Source of the DNA: Schizochytrium sp. CCTCC M209059
Taxonomy: Eukaryota; Sar; Bigyra; Thraustochytrida; Thraustochytriidae
NCBI GenBank assembly: GCA_000818945.1
Contig: KN805405.1
Location: forward strand, 16,255-80,254
DNA length: 64,000 nucleotides
Direction: 5' to 3'
The notes beneath the pieces were generated by a model. That model worked only from the letters and a program-made list of their open reading frames with translations. It ran no database searches and was not told where the DNA came from. Below, one piece after another: positions 29,148-37,906 of this stretch (position 1 is the stretch's first letter; each line of letters starts with the position of its first letter). The position numbers and the translations under genes were made by a program.

Positions 29148-29714
29148 ATGAAGGTTAAAATCATCGCATGCGTTGACCCGAATGGTGCAATTAGCGAGAA
29201 GGGTGCTTTACCATGGAAGCACATCAAGGAAGACATGGCCTACTTCCCGCGAACAAACGACGGCAGGTCGTTACCCAGCGGTAGTCATGGGCAGAAAGAC
29301 GTGGGACTCACTTCCAGGAGTGCACAGGCCGCTTCCATGCAGGCTAAACATCATTGTATCGTCGTCTCTGCAAGAGGGTGGCGCTTCTGGTTCTGGGGAG
29401 GGTGAGTTCCTGACGAAAGGTGCCTACGCTGTCGTTCGCTCTCTTGGGGATGCATACCTCATGGCGGCGCGGGAAGGTTGTGATTCGTTTTGGATCATGA
29501 GCGGTGGGGAGATCTATCGCGCTGACCTGAAGGACGGTTCTTTGTTGATGAGATGCACATTAATCATCTCGTTGAAGCTGCGGGCGGCAACCCTGACACC
29601 ACGTTTCCTCTTGAGGCTCTTGAAAACGAGTCTCTGTTTGAAGTGAGGGTCGCGGTGCAGCATCCTAAGTTCAAGACCAAGGTCTACACGTTCTCGTGGT
29701 CATCCGGTTTTTGA
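29148..29714 (+). pseudogene. Dihydrofolate reductase, frameshifted
   Basis: Three frames together cover a full DHFR of about 185 residues, the enzyme that reduces dihydrofolate with NADPH for thymidylate synthesis. Frame one, from ATG 29148, has IIACVDPNGAISEKGALPW and EDMAYFPRT, the substrate-binding LPW and acidic residue region. Near 29260 the frame shifts, and the NADPH-binding VVMGRKTWDSLP follows, then LNIIVSSS and FWIMSGGEIYRADLKDG. Near 29543 it shifts again, into FVDEMHINHLVEAAGG and a C-terminal beta-strand end (KFKTKVYTFSWSSGF) with TGA at 29712-29714. Two frameshifts make it a probable pseudogene unless they are sequencing errors. DHFR genes are carried by several large DNA viruses, which fits but does not prove a viral source. 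Confidence 0.85.
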
Positions 29715-29790
29715 GACAGGAAGGAAGACAAGACAAGACAAGACCAAAAGTAAAAGATCATTAATTCTCTGCTGTCCTTTCTTTTAATCC

Positions 29791-30210
29791 CTAGAGGAGG
29801 CAGACAATCGCTGCAGCAAGGCTTGCGGAAGCGAAGGCGGTCAGTGCTGCAAAGGCCCACCTGATGCCGGTAAAGCGCAAGCCTGCGCCAATAACTTGCA
29901 TGTGAAGCTCGCGTCGTTCGGAGAAGATCCACACGAGGCAGGCTGCGGTCATGAGCGAAGAGACGAATACACAGACGGACACGAAGAGCCACTTCTTCAC
30001 TCTCCGCAGTGTTACCATCATGAAGAGGATCATGACGAAGGCGAAGGCTGTTGTGACGAGCACCTGACTCACTGTGGTGTAAGGCGATTCTACGTTGGCG
30101 ATGTTGGTCCCACAGAACGCACTGAAGAGGTTGAACGAGTCGCCTTTGATTGATTGATTGTGTGACCTGGGTGTGTGTACCTTAACCACCCACCCACGCA
30201 TGGCATGCAT
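29791..30210 (-). CDS. Small membrane protein with about four helices
   Basis: 139 residues from ATG 30208-30210, which starts 15 bp after the stop of paralog A. After a 45-residue soluble N-terminus come hydrophobic segments VSQVLVTTAFAFVMILFMMV, WLFVSVCVFVSSLMTAACLVWIF, a weaker VIGAGLRFTGIRWAF and LTAFASASLAAAIVCLL. Loops are short and basic (RRVKKW, SERREL). The first 20 or so codons lie in the 3' flank that paralogs A and B share, so the true start may be further in, or the gene may have been fused to this flank by recombination at the CAATCAATCAA repeat. Family unknown. Confidence 0.5.
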   Translation of the reverse strand: MHAMRGWVVKVHTPRSHNQSIKGDSFNLFSAFCGTNIANVESPYTTVSQVLVTTAFAFVMILFMMVTLRRVKKWLFVSVCVFVSSLMTAACLVWIFSERRELHMQVIGAGLRFTGIRWAFAALTAFASASLAAAIVCLL

Positions 30211-30225
30211 GCGACACTAACTAAA

Positions 30226-32130
30226 TTACTCCTCTAGGATAAAGTGCGCGTTGAAATCTTGGATGTCTTGCGCAAGCTCGACAGGCGTTGCTTTAATGGT
30301 GGCGTTCCTGAAACGAGTCAGACGAACTTCCCCGTGGTCGTCCATGACAAAAGTGGAGGCCAGATCTTCCGGTTCATTCACGCGGAGAGCGACACCTAGC
30401 CCATGCACCATGAGAAGAGTCTCCCGCGCCTTGTCCACTACGGCCTTCGTGTATTGGCTGGGCTTCATAAAGTGACTTTTCAGCGACTCACCCTCCCACG
30501 TTGTTGCGACAATAAAGTCCGAAAAGAGGTGGCGACCTCCATAGAGAAACCAAGGCACGTGCCGCGATCCCCAGAGCGGTCGAAGGGTCTCGTACACCTC
30601 GATCTCGTTCGTGAAAGCTTGGAGAAGCCTCATCTCTTCTTGTTCGGTTTCGTCGTCTCGATCACGGTAAGGGTCGATTTCAGGCGTTTTCACAGCGATC
30701 AGCTGCTGCAGGCCTCCAGTGCTGACGGACATGAGATGGCCGTACGCGTCCGTATCCTCCCAGAGGAGATCTTTCATACCCCCATAGTATGGGAAGACCG
30801 ACTGGTCCAGAGGTAGGCTCTGGCGGAGAAAAATCAGCCGCGCTTCGTCGTCGCCGTCAGCCGCCGCACCACCATCACCAGACAACACCTCTGCTGCCAC
30901 ACTACCCGGCTGTCCCGCTAAGACCTGGTGGGTAGCTGCCCCTCTTCCAGCGCCTGCTCCTGCACCTGTACCTGCTCCTGCTCCTGCACCTGCTCCTGGG
31001 GCGGCGCGTGCTGCGAAAATCCGATTGTAAACCTCTCTCCACGCAGACCCCAAGTTGAGGTTTGCCTTGTTTCCCAGGCTATCAAGGATTGCGCTGTCCA
31101 ATGTCAGACGAGAACCTTTCGAAGCCTTGAGAAGAAGTCTGAAGTAGGCGAACTTTGGATTCTCAGCTTCGGTGTTGCCGGTACAGTCGTAACCTTTGGT
31201 GATTTTCAGGGTGTTGTCCGGCTCCAACTTCAGGAACCAGGTGATGTTCGTAGTGCTGAGGACGCCAAAGCGGCAAAAGGTTCGCAGCATGTATGCGTAG
31301 ACCTGACGAATCGGGTAGAGGAGGTCGCGTTTCCTACCTGGTGGAATACTGGTGTCGCGGGTAACACTTTCGGAGAAGCCCACGAGGTCGTGTTCGGCAT
31401 AGTGGTGATGCAGGCGGTTGGCGATCATCCACGTGGCTTGCGGAGAATATGGCTCGTCCTCATCAAAATGTGGATCATTTTCCTCGAGAAAGTCGACCGC
31501 ATCGTTCAGCATATCGTCAAGCGTTGCTTTGTAAGGGAATTTGAAAGGGGACTTGTGCTCATGAGCCAAGATGACACTATGACCCACGAAACGAATTGTG
31601 CCAAACAAGTCCGGCGACAACGCCACGCTATTCTCGGAGTCTAGGAACCGTGTCCATAGAGCGTCAGGCCTCGCGCCTCTCACAGTAGGCTGAGAATTAA
31701 ATTTCACCTTCCTCGCATCGAGACCAAAGTCCGGCCTGCGAAACACATACCGACAGTCTCTGATAAAATGGTCGTTGAAGATAATGAAGGCATCTTCCTC
31801 GTTCAATCCTATAGGGATTGATTCCTGATCCGCGGTCTCGAAGAAGCGAACTGGAGGAACTTGCTTTGCAAAGATGGCAGCCTCGGTAGGCTCGAAAGCC
31901 ACATCAGCATCGAAGGTATCCCACAAAACCAACCTTCCGGGCTCAATGCCGCGTAATTGACCACCAGCACCAGATATAGTCATGCTTTTCTGCAAATCTA
32001 TGCGATTTGACTCGGCTTTGTCTGGATTTGTCGTAATTTCGAGTCCATCTGTAAAAGCGGAGTGCGCCATGGGCGTGCGAACAAGCGCGTCGTTGAGCGT
32101 GAACGACGCCGTGTCTCCGCTTGCAGCCAT
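30226..32130 (-). CDS. REase-like nuclease plus pseudokinase protein, paralog A
   Basis: 634 residues from ATG 32128-32130, the start conserved in all three paralogs; upstream the reading frame is kept in A and B but broken in C. Residues 1-120 are variable. Residues 150-300 look like a PD-(D/E)xK nuclease core: RPD at 154-156, the strand VILAHEHK with E191 and K193, a conserved Gln in RQVYAYML (276), and FGVLSTTNITWFL. A Gly-Ala linker (about 375-400) leads to a kinase-like domain: IAVK lysine (K481), helix-C glutamate in FTNEIEVYE, and hinge FIVATTWEGESL. Where kinases have HGD...N and DFG, it reads ALRVNEPEDLASTFV and TRF (605-607), so catalysis is lost. A nuclease followed by a kinase is the architecture of Crinkler/FunK1-type eukaryotic effectors; that comparison is an inference. 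Confidence 0.7.
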   Translation of the reverse strand: MAASGDTASFTLNDALVRTPMAHSAFTDGLEITTNPDKAESNRIDLQKSMTISGAGGQLRGIEPGRLVLWDTFDADVAFEPTEAAIFAKQVPPVRFFETADQESIPIGLNEEDAFIIFNDHFIRDCRYVFRRPDFGLDARKVKFNSQPTVRGARPDALWTRFLDSENSVALSPDLFGTIRFVGHSVILAHEHKSPFKFPYKATLDDMLNDAVDFLEENDPHFDEDEPYSPQATWMIANRLHHHYAEHDLVGFSESVTRDTSIPPGRKRDLLYPIRQVYAYMLRTFCRFGVLSTTNITWFLKLEPDNTLKITKGYDCTGNTEAENPKFAYFRLLLKASKGSRLTLDSAILDSLGNKANLNLGSAWREVYNRIFAARAAPGAGAGAGAGTGAGAGAGRGAATHQVLAGQPGSVAAEVLSGDGGAAADGDDEARLIFLRQSLPLDQSVFPYYGGMKDLLWEDTDAYGHLMSVSTGGLQQLIAVKTPEIDPYRDRDDETEQEEMRLLQAFTNEIEVYETLRPLWGSRHVPWFLYGGRHLFSDFIVATTWEGESLKSHFMKPSQYTKAVVDKARETLLMVHGLGVALRVNEPEDLASTFVMDDHGEVRLTRFRNATIKATPVELAQDIQDFNAHFILEE

Positions 32131-32442
32131 CTTGTCCTTCTTCCTCCCTCCGGGGAGTAAGTATCTCAATCGCCTCCCGCCCACGTGCGCTCGCTCGCGC
32201 GGCCTCCTCGGTGCCGCCGTGCCTTTTTCCGCCCGGCCGCACTGACCGAGTTCTGGGTCTGCTCGCCTTGCGTTTGGTTTTGCTTGCGGCGCTGCCCGCC
32301 ACGGCCGCCCCGGCCTGGCCTGGCTTACGTTCACACTTTGAGAGCCACCCAATCGAGCGCGTTGCGCGCGTGACACGATTTATTTCTCGGGCTCCCTCTC
32401 TCCCTCCCTCGTGCGTGCGTGCAAACACAACAAACAACGCGC

Positions 32443-32610
32443 CTTGTCGGGCTCCCTTGCGCGCTCGATGTGTTCTACTTGTCGGGCTCCCTCGTGCACT
32501 CAACTTACTACTTACTTGTCGGGCTCATTGCGCGCTCGGCGTGCTCTACTTGTAGGGCTCCCTCGTGCGCTGCACTTGTCGGGCTCCCTTGCCACAAGGG
32601 CGTGGCTCAA
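32443..32610. repeat. About five degenerate 30-36-bp direct repeats upstream of paralog A
   Basis: The motif CTTGTCGGGCTCCCT (with variants CTTGTAGGGCTCCCT and CTTGTCGGGCTCATT) recurs about every 30-36 bp, followed by versions of GCGCGCTCGGCGTGCTCTA. Single or double copies lie upstream of paralogs B (about 35449-35490) and C (about 38199-38240). The repeats lie in the shared promoter region and may be regulatory. Confidence 0.7.
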
Positions 32611-32613
32611 TAA

Positions 32614-33100
32614 AGAGGAGTTGAACTCAATCTGAGAGAAGAGTTCGCTTCTTTGCGAGACCAAGAAAAGCGTCTCGAAAAGCACATGGAGGAGGTCCTG
32701 TCCGAGCGCGCAAACAGCGGCAAATGATTCACCCTGGAAAGAATTGCGGTGCACAGTAAGTGATACGAGCAAGAGAAAAAAGCCAGAGAGGATCTCGAGC
32801 TCGAAGCGTGCGACCTTCGAATGGGGGATCGATACCTGGAGGAACAAGACATGATGCAAGACACTGCAGTAAGACAGTTCGTTAAATCGATGGACCACCT
32901 CGAGCTGTCCCTTCTCAAAAAACTGCGCGATAGAAACGCACGAGCTCCTCTCCTTCCATCAATGGGTGGAGAAGTAGTGGCAAAGAGGGAAAAAATGCAA
33001 ATGCTTTAAGCGGATCTACACTCATCTCGAAGTGATGCAAAAGACGCTTCATCAACTCAAGAAGGTGTCTGGATTCACCGAGGAGAAACTCAACATCTGA
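32614..33100 (+). pseudogene. Broken coiled-coil gene between paralogs A and B
   Basis: Reading along the plus strand, coiled-coil-like protein sequence continues for about 160 codons but is broken by stops and a frameshift: LREEFASLRDQEKRLEKHME, stop; then YEQEKKAREDLELEACDLRM, continuing VRQFVKSMDHLELSLLKKL; then, after a shift near 33008, KRIYTHLEVMQKTLHQLKK and a TGA at 33098-33100. No ATG start is seen for the first part. It has no counterpart between paralogs B and C. Source unknown. Confidence 0.45.
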
Positions 33101-33243
33101 GTCAGATTTAAAGAAGAAAAGTATAACGCGACTTTCAACAAAATTTGATTGATTGGTTGGTTAATTGATTGATTATGTGACCTGGGTGTGTGTACCCTAA
33201 GCACCCACCCTACATGCAATGCATGCATGCGACACTAACTAAA

Positions 33244-35154
33244 TTACTCCTCTAGGATAAAGTGCGCGTTGAAATCTTGGATGTCTTGCGCAAGCTCGAC
33301 AGGCGTTGCTTTAATGGTGGCGTTCCTGAAACGAGTCAGACGAACTTCCCCGTGGTCGTCCATGACGAAAGTGGAGGCCAGATCTTCCGGTTCATTCACG
33401 CGGAGAGCGACACCTAGCCCATGCACCATGAGAAGAGTCTCCCGCGCCTTGTCCACTACGGCCTTCGTGTATTGGCTGGGCTTCATAAAGTGACTTTTCA
33501 GCGACTCACCCTCCCACGTTGTTGCGACAATAAAGTCCGAAAAGAGGTGGCGACCTCCATAGAGAAACCAAGGCACGTGCCGCGATCCCCACAGCGGTCG
33601 AAGGGTCTCGTACACCTCGATCTCGTTCGTGAAAGCTTGGAGAAGCCTCATCTCTTCTTGTTCGGTTTCGTCGTCTCGATCACGGTAAGGGTCGATTTCA
33701 GGCGTTTTCACAGCGATCAACTGCTGCAGGCCTCCAGTGTTGACGGACATGAGATGGCCGTACGCGTCCGAACCCTCCCAGAGGAGATCTTTCATACCCC
33801 CATAGTATGGGAAGACCGACTGGTCCAGAGGTAGGGTCTGGCGGAGAAAATTCAGCCGCGCTTCGTCGTCGCCGTCAGCCGCCGCACCACCATCGCCAGA
33901 CAACACGTCTGCTGCCACACTACCCGGCTGTCCTGCTGAGACCTGGTGGGTAGCTGCCCCTCTTCCAACGATTGCACCTGCTCCTGCGCCTGCACCTGCA
34001 CCTGCTCCTGCACCTGCTCCTGGGGCGGCGCGTGCTGCCACAATCCGATTGTAAACCTCTCTCCACGCAGGGAGCAAATTGAGGTTTGCGTTGTTTCCCA
34101 GGCTATCAAGGATTGCGCTGTCCAATGTCAGACGAGAACCTTTCGAAGCCTTGAGAAGAAGTCTGAAGTAGGCGAACTTTGGATTCGTAGCTTCGGTGTT
34201 GCCGGTACAGTCGTAGCCTTTGGTGATTTTCAGGGTGTTGTCCGGCTCCAACTTCAGGAACCAGGTGATGTTCGTAGTGCTGAGGACGCCAAAGCGGCAA
34301 AAGGTTCGCAGCATGTATGCGTAGACCTGACGAATCGGGTAGAGGAGGTCGCGTTTCCTACCTGGTGGAATACTGGTGTCGCGGGTAACACTTTCGGAGA
34401 AGCCCACGAGGTCGTGTTCGGCATAGTGGTTATGCAGGCGGTTGGCGATCATCCACGTGGCTTGCTGAGAATATGGCTCGTCCTCATCAAAATGTGGATC
34501 ATTTTCCTCGAGAAACTCGACCGCATCGTTCAGCATATCGTCAAACGTTTCTTCGTAAGGGAACTTGAAAGGGGACTTGTGCTCATGAGCCAAGATGACT
34601 CTGTTATCCGCTCTAGTCTCGGTGCCAAACAAGTCCGGCGACAACGCCACGCTATTCTCGGAGTCTAGGAACCGTGTCCATAGAGCGTCAGGCCTCGCGC
34701 CTCTCACAGTAGGCTGAGAATTAAATTTCACCTTCCTCGCATCGAGACCAAAGTCCGGCCTGCGAAACACATACCGACAGTCTCTGATAAAATGGTCGTT
34801 GAAGATAATGAAGGCATCTTCCTCGTTCAATCCTATAGGGATTGATTCCTGATCCGCGGTCTCGAAGCGAACTGGAGAAATATGCCTTTCAAAGATGGCA
34901 GCCTCGGTAGGCTCGGGAGCCACATCAGCATCGAAGGTATCCCACAAAACCAACCTGCCGTAGTCAATGCCGCGTAATTGACCACCAGCACCAGATACAG
35001 TCATGCTTCTCTGCAAATCTTCGCGTTCTAACTTCGCCTCGTTTAGATTCGTTGCAAATGTAGCGACATCGTCTGTGAAAGCGGAGTGCGCCATTGGCGT
35101 GCGAACAAGCGCGTCGTAGAGCGTGAACGACGCCGTGTCTCCGCTTGCAGCCAT
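33244..35154 (-). CDS. REase-like nuclease plus pseudokinase protein, paralog B
   Basis: 636 residues from ATG 35152-35154. Same architecture as paralog A. The kinase-like half (from GGLQQLIAVK to the C-terminal ILEE) is essentially identical to A, whereas the N-terminal region differs: DDVATFATNLNEAKLERED instead of DGLEITTNPDKAESNRID, and FERHISPVRFETA instead of FAKQVPPVRFFETA. The nuclease motifs RPD and EHK, the helix Gln and the GVLST strand are kept. The segment before the EHK strand (GTETRADNRVILAHEHK) is unlike A and C. The lost HGD/N/DFG residues are the same as in A, so the pseudokinase state predates the duplication. It is the left half of a block repeated at 36500-38707. Confidence 0.7.
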   Translation of the reverse strand: MAASGDTASFTLYDALVRTPMAHSAFTDDVATFATNLNEAKLEREDLQRSMTVSGAGGQLRGIDYGRLVLWDTFDADVAPEPTEAAIFERHISPVRFETADQESIPIGLNEEDAFIIFNDHFIRDCRYVFRRPDFGLDARKVKFNSQPTVRGARPDALWTRFLDSENSVALSPDLFGTETRADNRVILAHEHKSPFKFPYEETFDDMLNDAVEFLEENDPHFDEDEPYSQQATWMIANRLHNHYAEHDLVGFSESVTRDTSIPPGRKRDLLYPIRQVYAYMLRTFCRFGVLSTTNITWFLKLEPDNTLKITKGYDCTGNTEATNPKFAYFRLLLKASKGSRLTLDSAILDSLGNNANLNLLPAWREVYNRIVAARAAPGAGAGAGAGAGAGAGAIVGRGAATHQVSAGQPGSVAADVLSGDGGAAADGDDEARLNFLRQTLPLDQSVFPYYGGMKDLLWEGSDAYGHLMSVNTGGLQQLIAVKTPEIDPYRDRDDETEQEEMRLLQAFTNEIEVYETLRPLWGSRHVPWFLYGGRHLFSDFIVATTWEGESLKSHFMKPSQYTKAVVDKARETLLMVHGLGVALRVNEPEDLASTFVMDDHGEVRLTRFRNATIKATPVELAQDIQDFNAHFILEE

Positions 35155-35958
35155 CTTGTCCTTCTTCCTCCCTCCGGGGAGTAAGTATCTCAATCGCCTC
35201 CCGCCCACGTGCGCTCGCTCGCGCGGCCTCCTCGGTGCCGCCGTGCCTTTTTCCGCCCGGCCGCACTGACCGAGTTCTGGGTCTGCTCGCCCTGCGTTTG
35301 GTTTTGCTTGCGGCGCTGCCCGCCACGGCCGCCCCGGCCTGGCCTGGCTTGCGTTCACACTTTGAGAGCTACCGAATCGAGCGCGTTGCGCACATGACAC
35401 GATTTATTTATCGAGCTCTCCTCGTGCGTGCGTGCACACAACAACGCGTCTTGTCGGGCTCCCTCGCGCGCTCGGCGTGCTCTACTTGTCGGGGGACCCT
35501 GTTAAATGAGAGGGAGCAAACAATCATGGGTGTGTGCACATACATTCAGTTTGCAGTGGAAGTTGATACCGTAGTAATGAGCTCGTGATGGATGAATGCG
35601 GCGATCTTCGAGCGCAACGATTTCTCGGCGAACAGTATGCGATCAAGACGTGATGAAGTTTCAATCAAAATAGCATCGACGGTGTTCTGCTCCTGTCCGT
35701 GGGCTGATGGTGCTGCGGAGTATGCTTGTTTCTTTGCTGGGGTTGAGGTTGCCGAGAGGAGAGCTTCCTCGAGAGCATCTGCTCCAACGTCTTTCCAGGA
35801 CGACAGCTGTCTGTGGTCCGAAATGACCTCAACGATGTTAGCCTTGAGTTGAATTAGCTCTGAAAAGATCTCTGGATCGTCTGTGTTTGGCGATGGGATT
35901 GGACGCACGGCCTCGTTTCCCTTGCGTCGTTTACTCAATGGCAGCTCTGGTCTAGGGT
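33751..35958. repeat. 2,208-bp duplicated block, copy 1
   Basis: It covers the C-terminal linker to N-terminus of paralog B, its upstream region and most of the 165-residue-protein gene. It aligns without net length change to 36500-38707. The left limit is GAGATGGCCGTACGC and the right limit is GGTCTAGGGT. Confidence 0.8.
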
Positions 35959-36043
35959 TAGGTAGTGGCGCGCGCGACTGCGGTGTCTTCTGAAGGAGCT
36001 CTCGCACAGAAGGCAACAAAAGAGTATCGTCGCCTCCCTGCAT
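35546..36043 (-). CDS. 165-residue protein of the insertion, unassigned (complete copy)
   Basis: 165 residues from ATG 36041-36043, lying between paralogs C and B on the same strand. The N-terminus is Pro/Arg-rich (SRAPLPNPRPELPLSKRRK). The rest is helical (FSELIQLKANIVEVISDHRQ; DVGADALEEALLSATSTPAKK; VDAILIETSSRLDRILFAEK, continuing RSKIAAFIHHELITTV). It could be a small coiled-coil or DNA-associated protein. A second, 5'-truncated copy sits at 38295-38707, which shows that the gene was duplicated together with the large paralog. Family unknown. Confidence 0.55.
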   Translation of the reverse strand: MQGGDDTLLLPSVRELLQKTPQSRAPLPNPRPELPLSKRRKGNEAVRPIPSPNTDDPEIFSELIQLKANIVEVISDHRQLSSWKDVGADALEEALLSATSTPAKKQAYSAAPSAHGQEQNTVDAILIETSSRLDRILFAEKSLRSKIAAFIHHELITTVSTSTAN

Positions 36044-36094
36044 TTTTTCCGACCGACTGAGACTGACTGCCCTAATCTGAATTGATCAATGCCT

Positions 36095-37906
36095 TCAGCG
36101 CCGCAAGTAGAACTCATATACTAGGTATCCCAGATAAGCGACCATGAGAGTGACACCTCCAATCACAAGCGCGTAGTCTATCTGATAGGCAGATGTTTGA
36201 ATAGCAGTGTTGTTGATGTAAGCTCCATTGCCTTTCCAAGGCGTCACAGCACCGCAAGTGAATTCCTCTACTTCGTTGCGAAGGCACTCGAGGGAACCTG
36301 CGCAGAGATGCACGAACGGATCGCATGCCCCTCCAGCAGCTGTCTGTACAGACAGACATTGTTTGCCAAGATTTTGCGTCTGAACGCAAGCAAGTCCGTC
36401 GTCACATACGCGGTGGTGTCGAAGTTCGCTATTCACTTGCGTAGTGATCCCACAGCTTTCCCCCTTGCCAACGTAGTCAATGCTTGCCTCAGACATTGGG
36501 AGATGGCCGTACGCGTCCGCACCCTCCCAGAGAAGATCTTTCATACCCCCATAGTATGGGAAGACCGACTGGTCCAGAGGTAGGCTCTGGCGGAGAAAAT
36601 TCAGCCGCGCTTCGTCGTCGCCGTCAGCCGCCGCACCACCATCGCCAGACAACACGTCTGCTGCCACACTACCCGGCTGTCCCGCTGAGACCTGGTGGGT
36701 AGCTGCCCCTGTTCCAACGCCTCCTGCTCCTGCACCTGCTCCTGCACCTGCTCCTGCACCTGCTCCGGCCCGTGCTGCGACAATCCGATCGTAAATCTCT
36801 TTCCACGGAGACCCCGCAACGTTGAGGTTTGCGTTGTTTCCCAGGCTATCAAGGATTGCGCTGTCCAATGTCAGACGAGAACCTTTCGAAGCCTTGAGAA
36901 GAAGTCTGAAGTAGGCGAACTTTGGATTCTCAGCTTCGGTGTTGCCGGTACAGTCGTAACCTTTGGTGATTTTCAGGGTGTTGTCCGGCTCCAACTTCAG
37001 GAACCAGGTGATGTTCGTAGTGCTGAGGACGCCAAAGCGGCAAAAGGTTCGCAGCATGTATGCGTAGACCTGACGAATCGGGTAGAGGAGTTTGTCTTTC
37101 AAACCTAGTGGAATACTGGTGTCGTGGGTAACACTTTCAGAGAAGCCCACGAGGTCGTGTTTGGCATAGTACTGATGCAGGCGGTTGGCGATCATCCACG
37201 TGGCGTGCTTAGAATATTCCTCGTGCTCATCAAAATGTGGATCATTTTCAGTGAGAAAGTCGACCGCATCGTTCAGCATATCGTCAAGCGTTGCTTTGTA
37301 AGGGAATTTGAAAGGGGACTTGTGCTCATGAGCCAAGATGACACTATGACCCACGAAACGAATTGTGCCAAACAAGTCCGGCGACAACGGCGCGCTATTT
37401 TCGGGATATAAAGACCTTGTCCACAGAGCGTCAGGCCTTGCACCCCTCTCAGTAGGGTGAGAATGAAAATATACCTCCCTCGCATCGAGACCAAATTCCG
37501 GCTTGCGAAACACATACAAACAGTCTCTGAAAAAATGGTTGTTCAAGAGCCTCAAGGCATCTTCCTCGTTCATTCCTATAGGGATTGAATCCTGTTCCGC
37601 GGTCTCGAAGGAGTAAGCTGGAGGAACTTGCTTTGCAAAGATGGCAGCCTCGGTAGGCTCGGGAGCCACATCAGCATCGAAGGTATCCCACAAAACCAAT
37701 CTGCCGTACTCAATGCCGTGTAATTGACCCCCCGCACCAGATACAGTCATGCTGTTCTGATTCTGCAAATCTTCGCGTTCTAACTTCGCCTCGTTTAGAT
37801 TCGTTGCAAATGTAGCGACATCGTCTGTGAAAGCGGAGTGCGCCATGGGCGTGTGAACAAGCGCGTCGTAGAGCGTGAACGACGCCGTGTCTCCGCTTGC
37901 AGCCAT
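36095..37906 (-). CDS. Paralog C: nuclease-like N-terminal part fused to a Cys-rich membrane-anchored tail
   Basis: 603 residues from ATG 37904-37906. Residues 1 to about 470 match paralogs A and B, including RPD, EHK, the helix Gln and the Gly-Ala linker. Its sequence alternates between the two: DDVATFATN as in B, but AKQVPP and GTIRFVGHSVILAHEHK as in A. At about 36499 the kinase-like half is replaced by an unrelated segment starting MSEASIDYVGKGESCG, with about ten cysteines (VCDDGLACVQT, GKQCLSVQ, CDPFVHLCAGSLECL, FTCG) and a final membrane helix (YALVIGGVTLMVAYLGYLVYEF) plus RR. The join begins with a methionine, so the tail may have been its own gene before the fusion. The orientation of the Cys-rich part across a membrane is not clear without a signal peptide. 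Confidence 0.65.
   Translation of the reverse strand: MAASGDTASFTLYDALVHTPMAHSAFTDDVATFATNLNEAKLEREDLQNQNSMTVSGAGGQLHGIEYGRLVLWDTFDADVAPEPTEAAIFAKQVPPAYSFETAEQDSIPIGMNEEDALRLLNNHFFRDCLYVFRKPEFGLDAREVYFHSHPTERGARPDALWTRSLYPENSAPLSPDLFGTIRFVGHSVILAHEHKSPFKFPYKATLDDMLNDAVDFLTENDPHFDEHEEYSKHATWMIANRLHQYYAKHDLVGFSESVTHDTSIPLGLKDKLLYPIRQVYAYMLRTFCRFGVLSTTNITWFLKLEPDNTLKITKGYDCTGNTEAENPKFAYFRLLLKASKGSRLTLDSAILDSLGNNANLNVAGSPWKEIYDRIVAARAGAGAGAGAGAGAGAGGVGTGAATHQVSAGQPGSVAADVLSGDGGAAADGDDEARLNFLRQSLPLDQSVFPYYGGMKDLLWEGADAYGHLPMSEASIDYVGKGESCGITTQVNSELRHHRVCDDGLACVQTQNLGKQCLSVQTAAGGACDPFVHLCAGSLECLRNEVEEFTCGAVTPWKGNGAYINNTAIQTSAYQIDYALVIGGVTLMVAYLGYLVYEFYLRR

Noticed and set aside
30928..31644. Plus-strand frames of 238-240 codons opposite paralogs A and B, starting at Gly-Ala linkers
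   Set aside because: They occur identically opposite both paralogs and start with Cys/Ser repeats that mirror the Gly-Ala linker. No independent coding signal.
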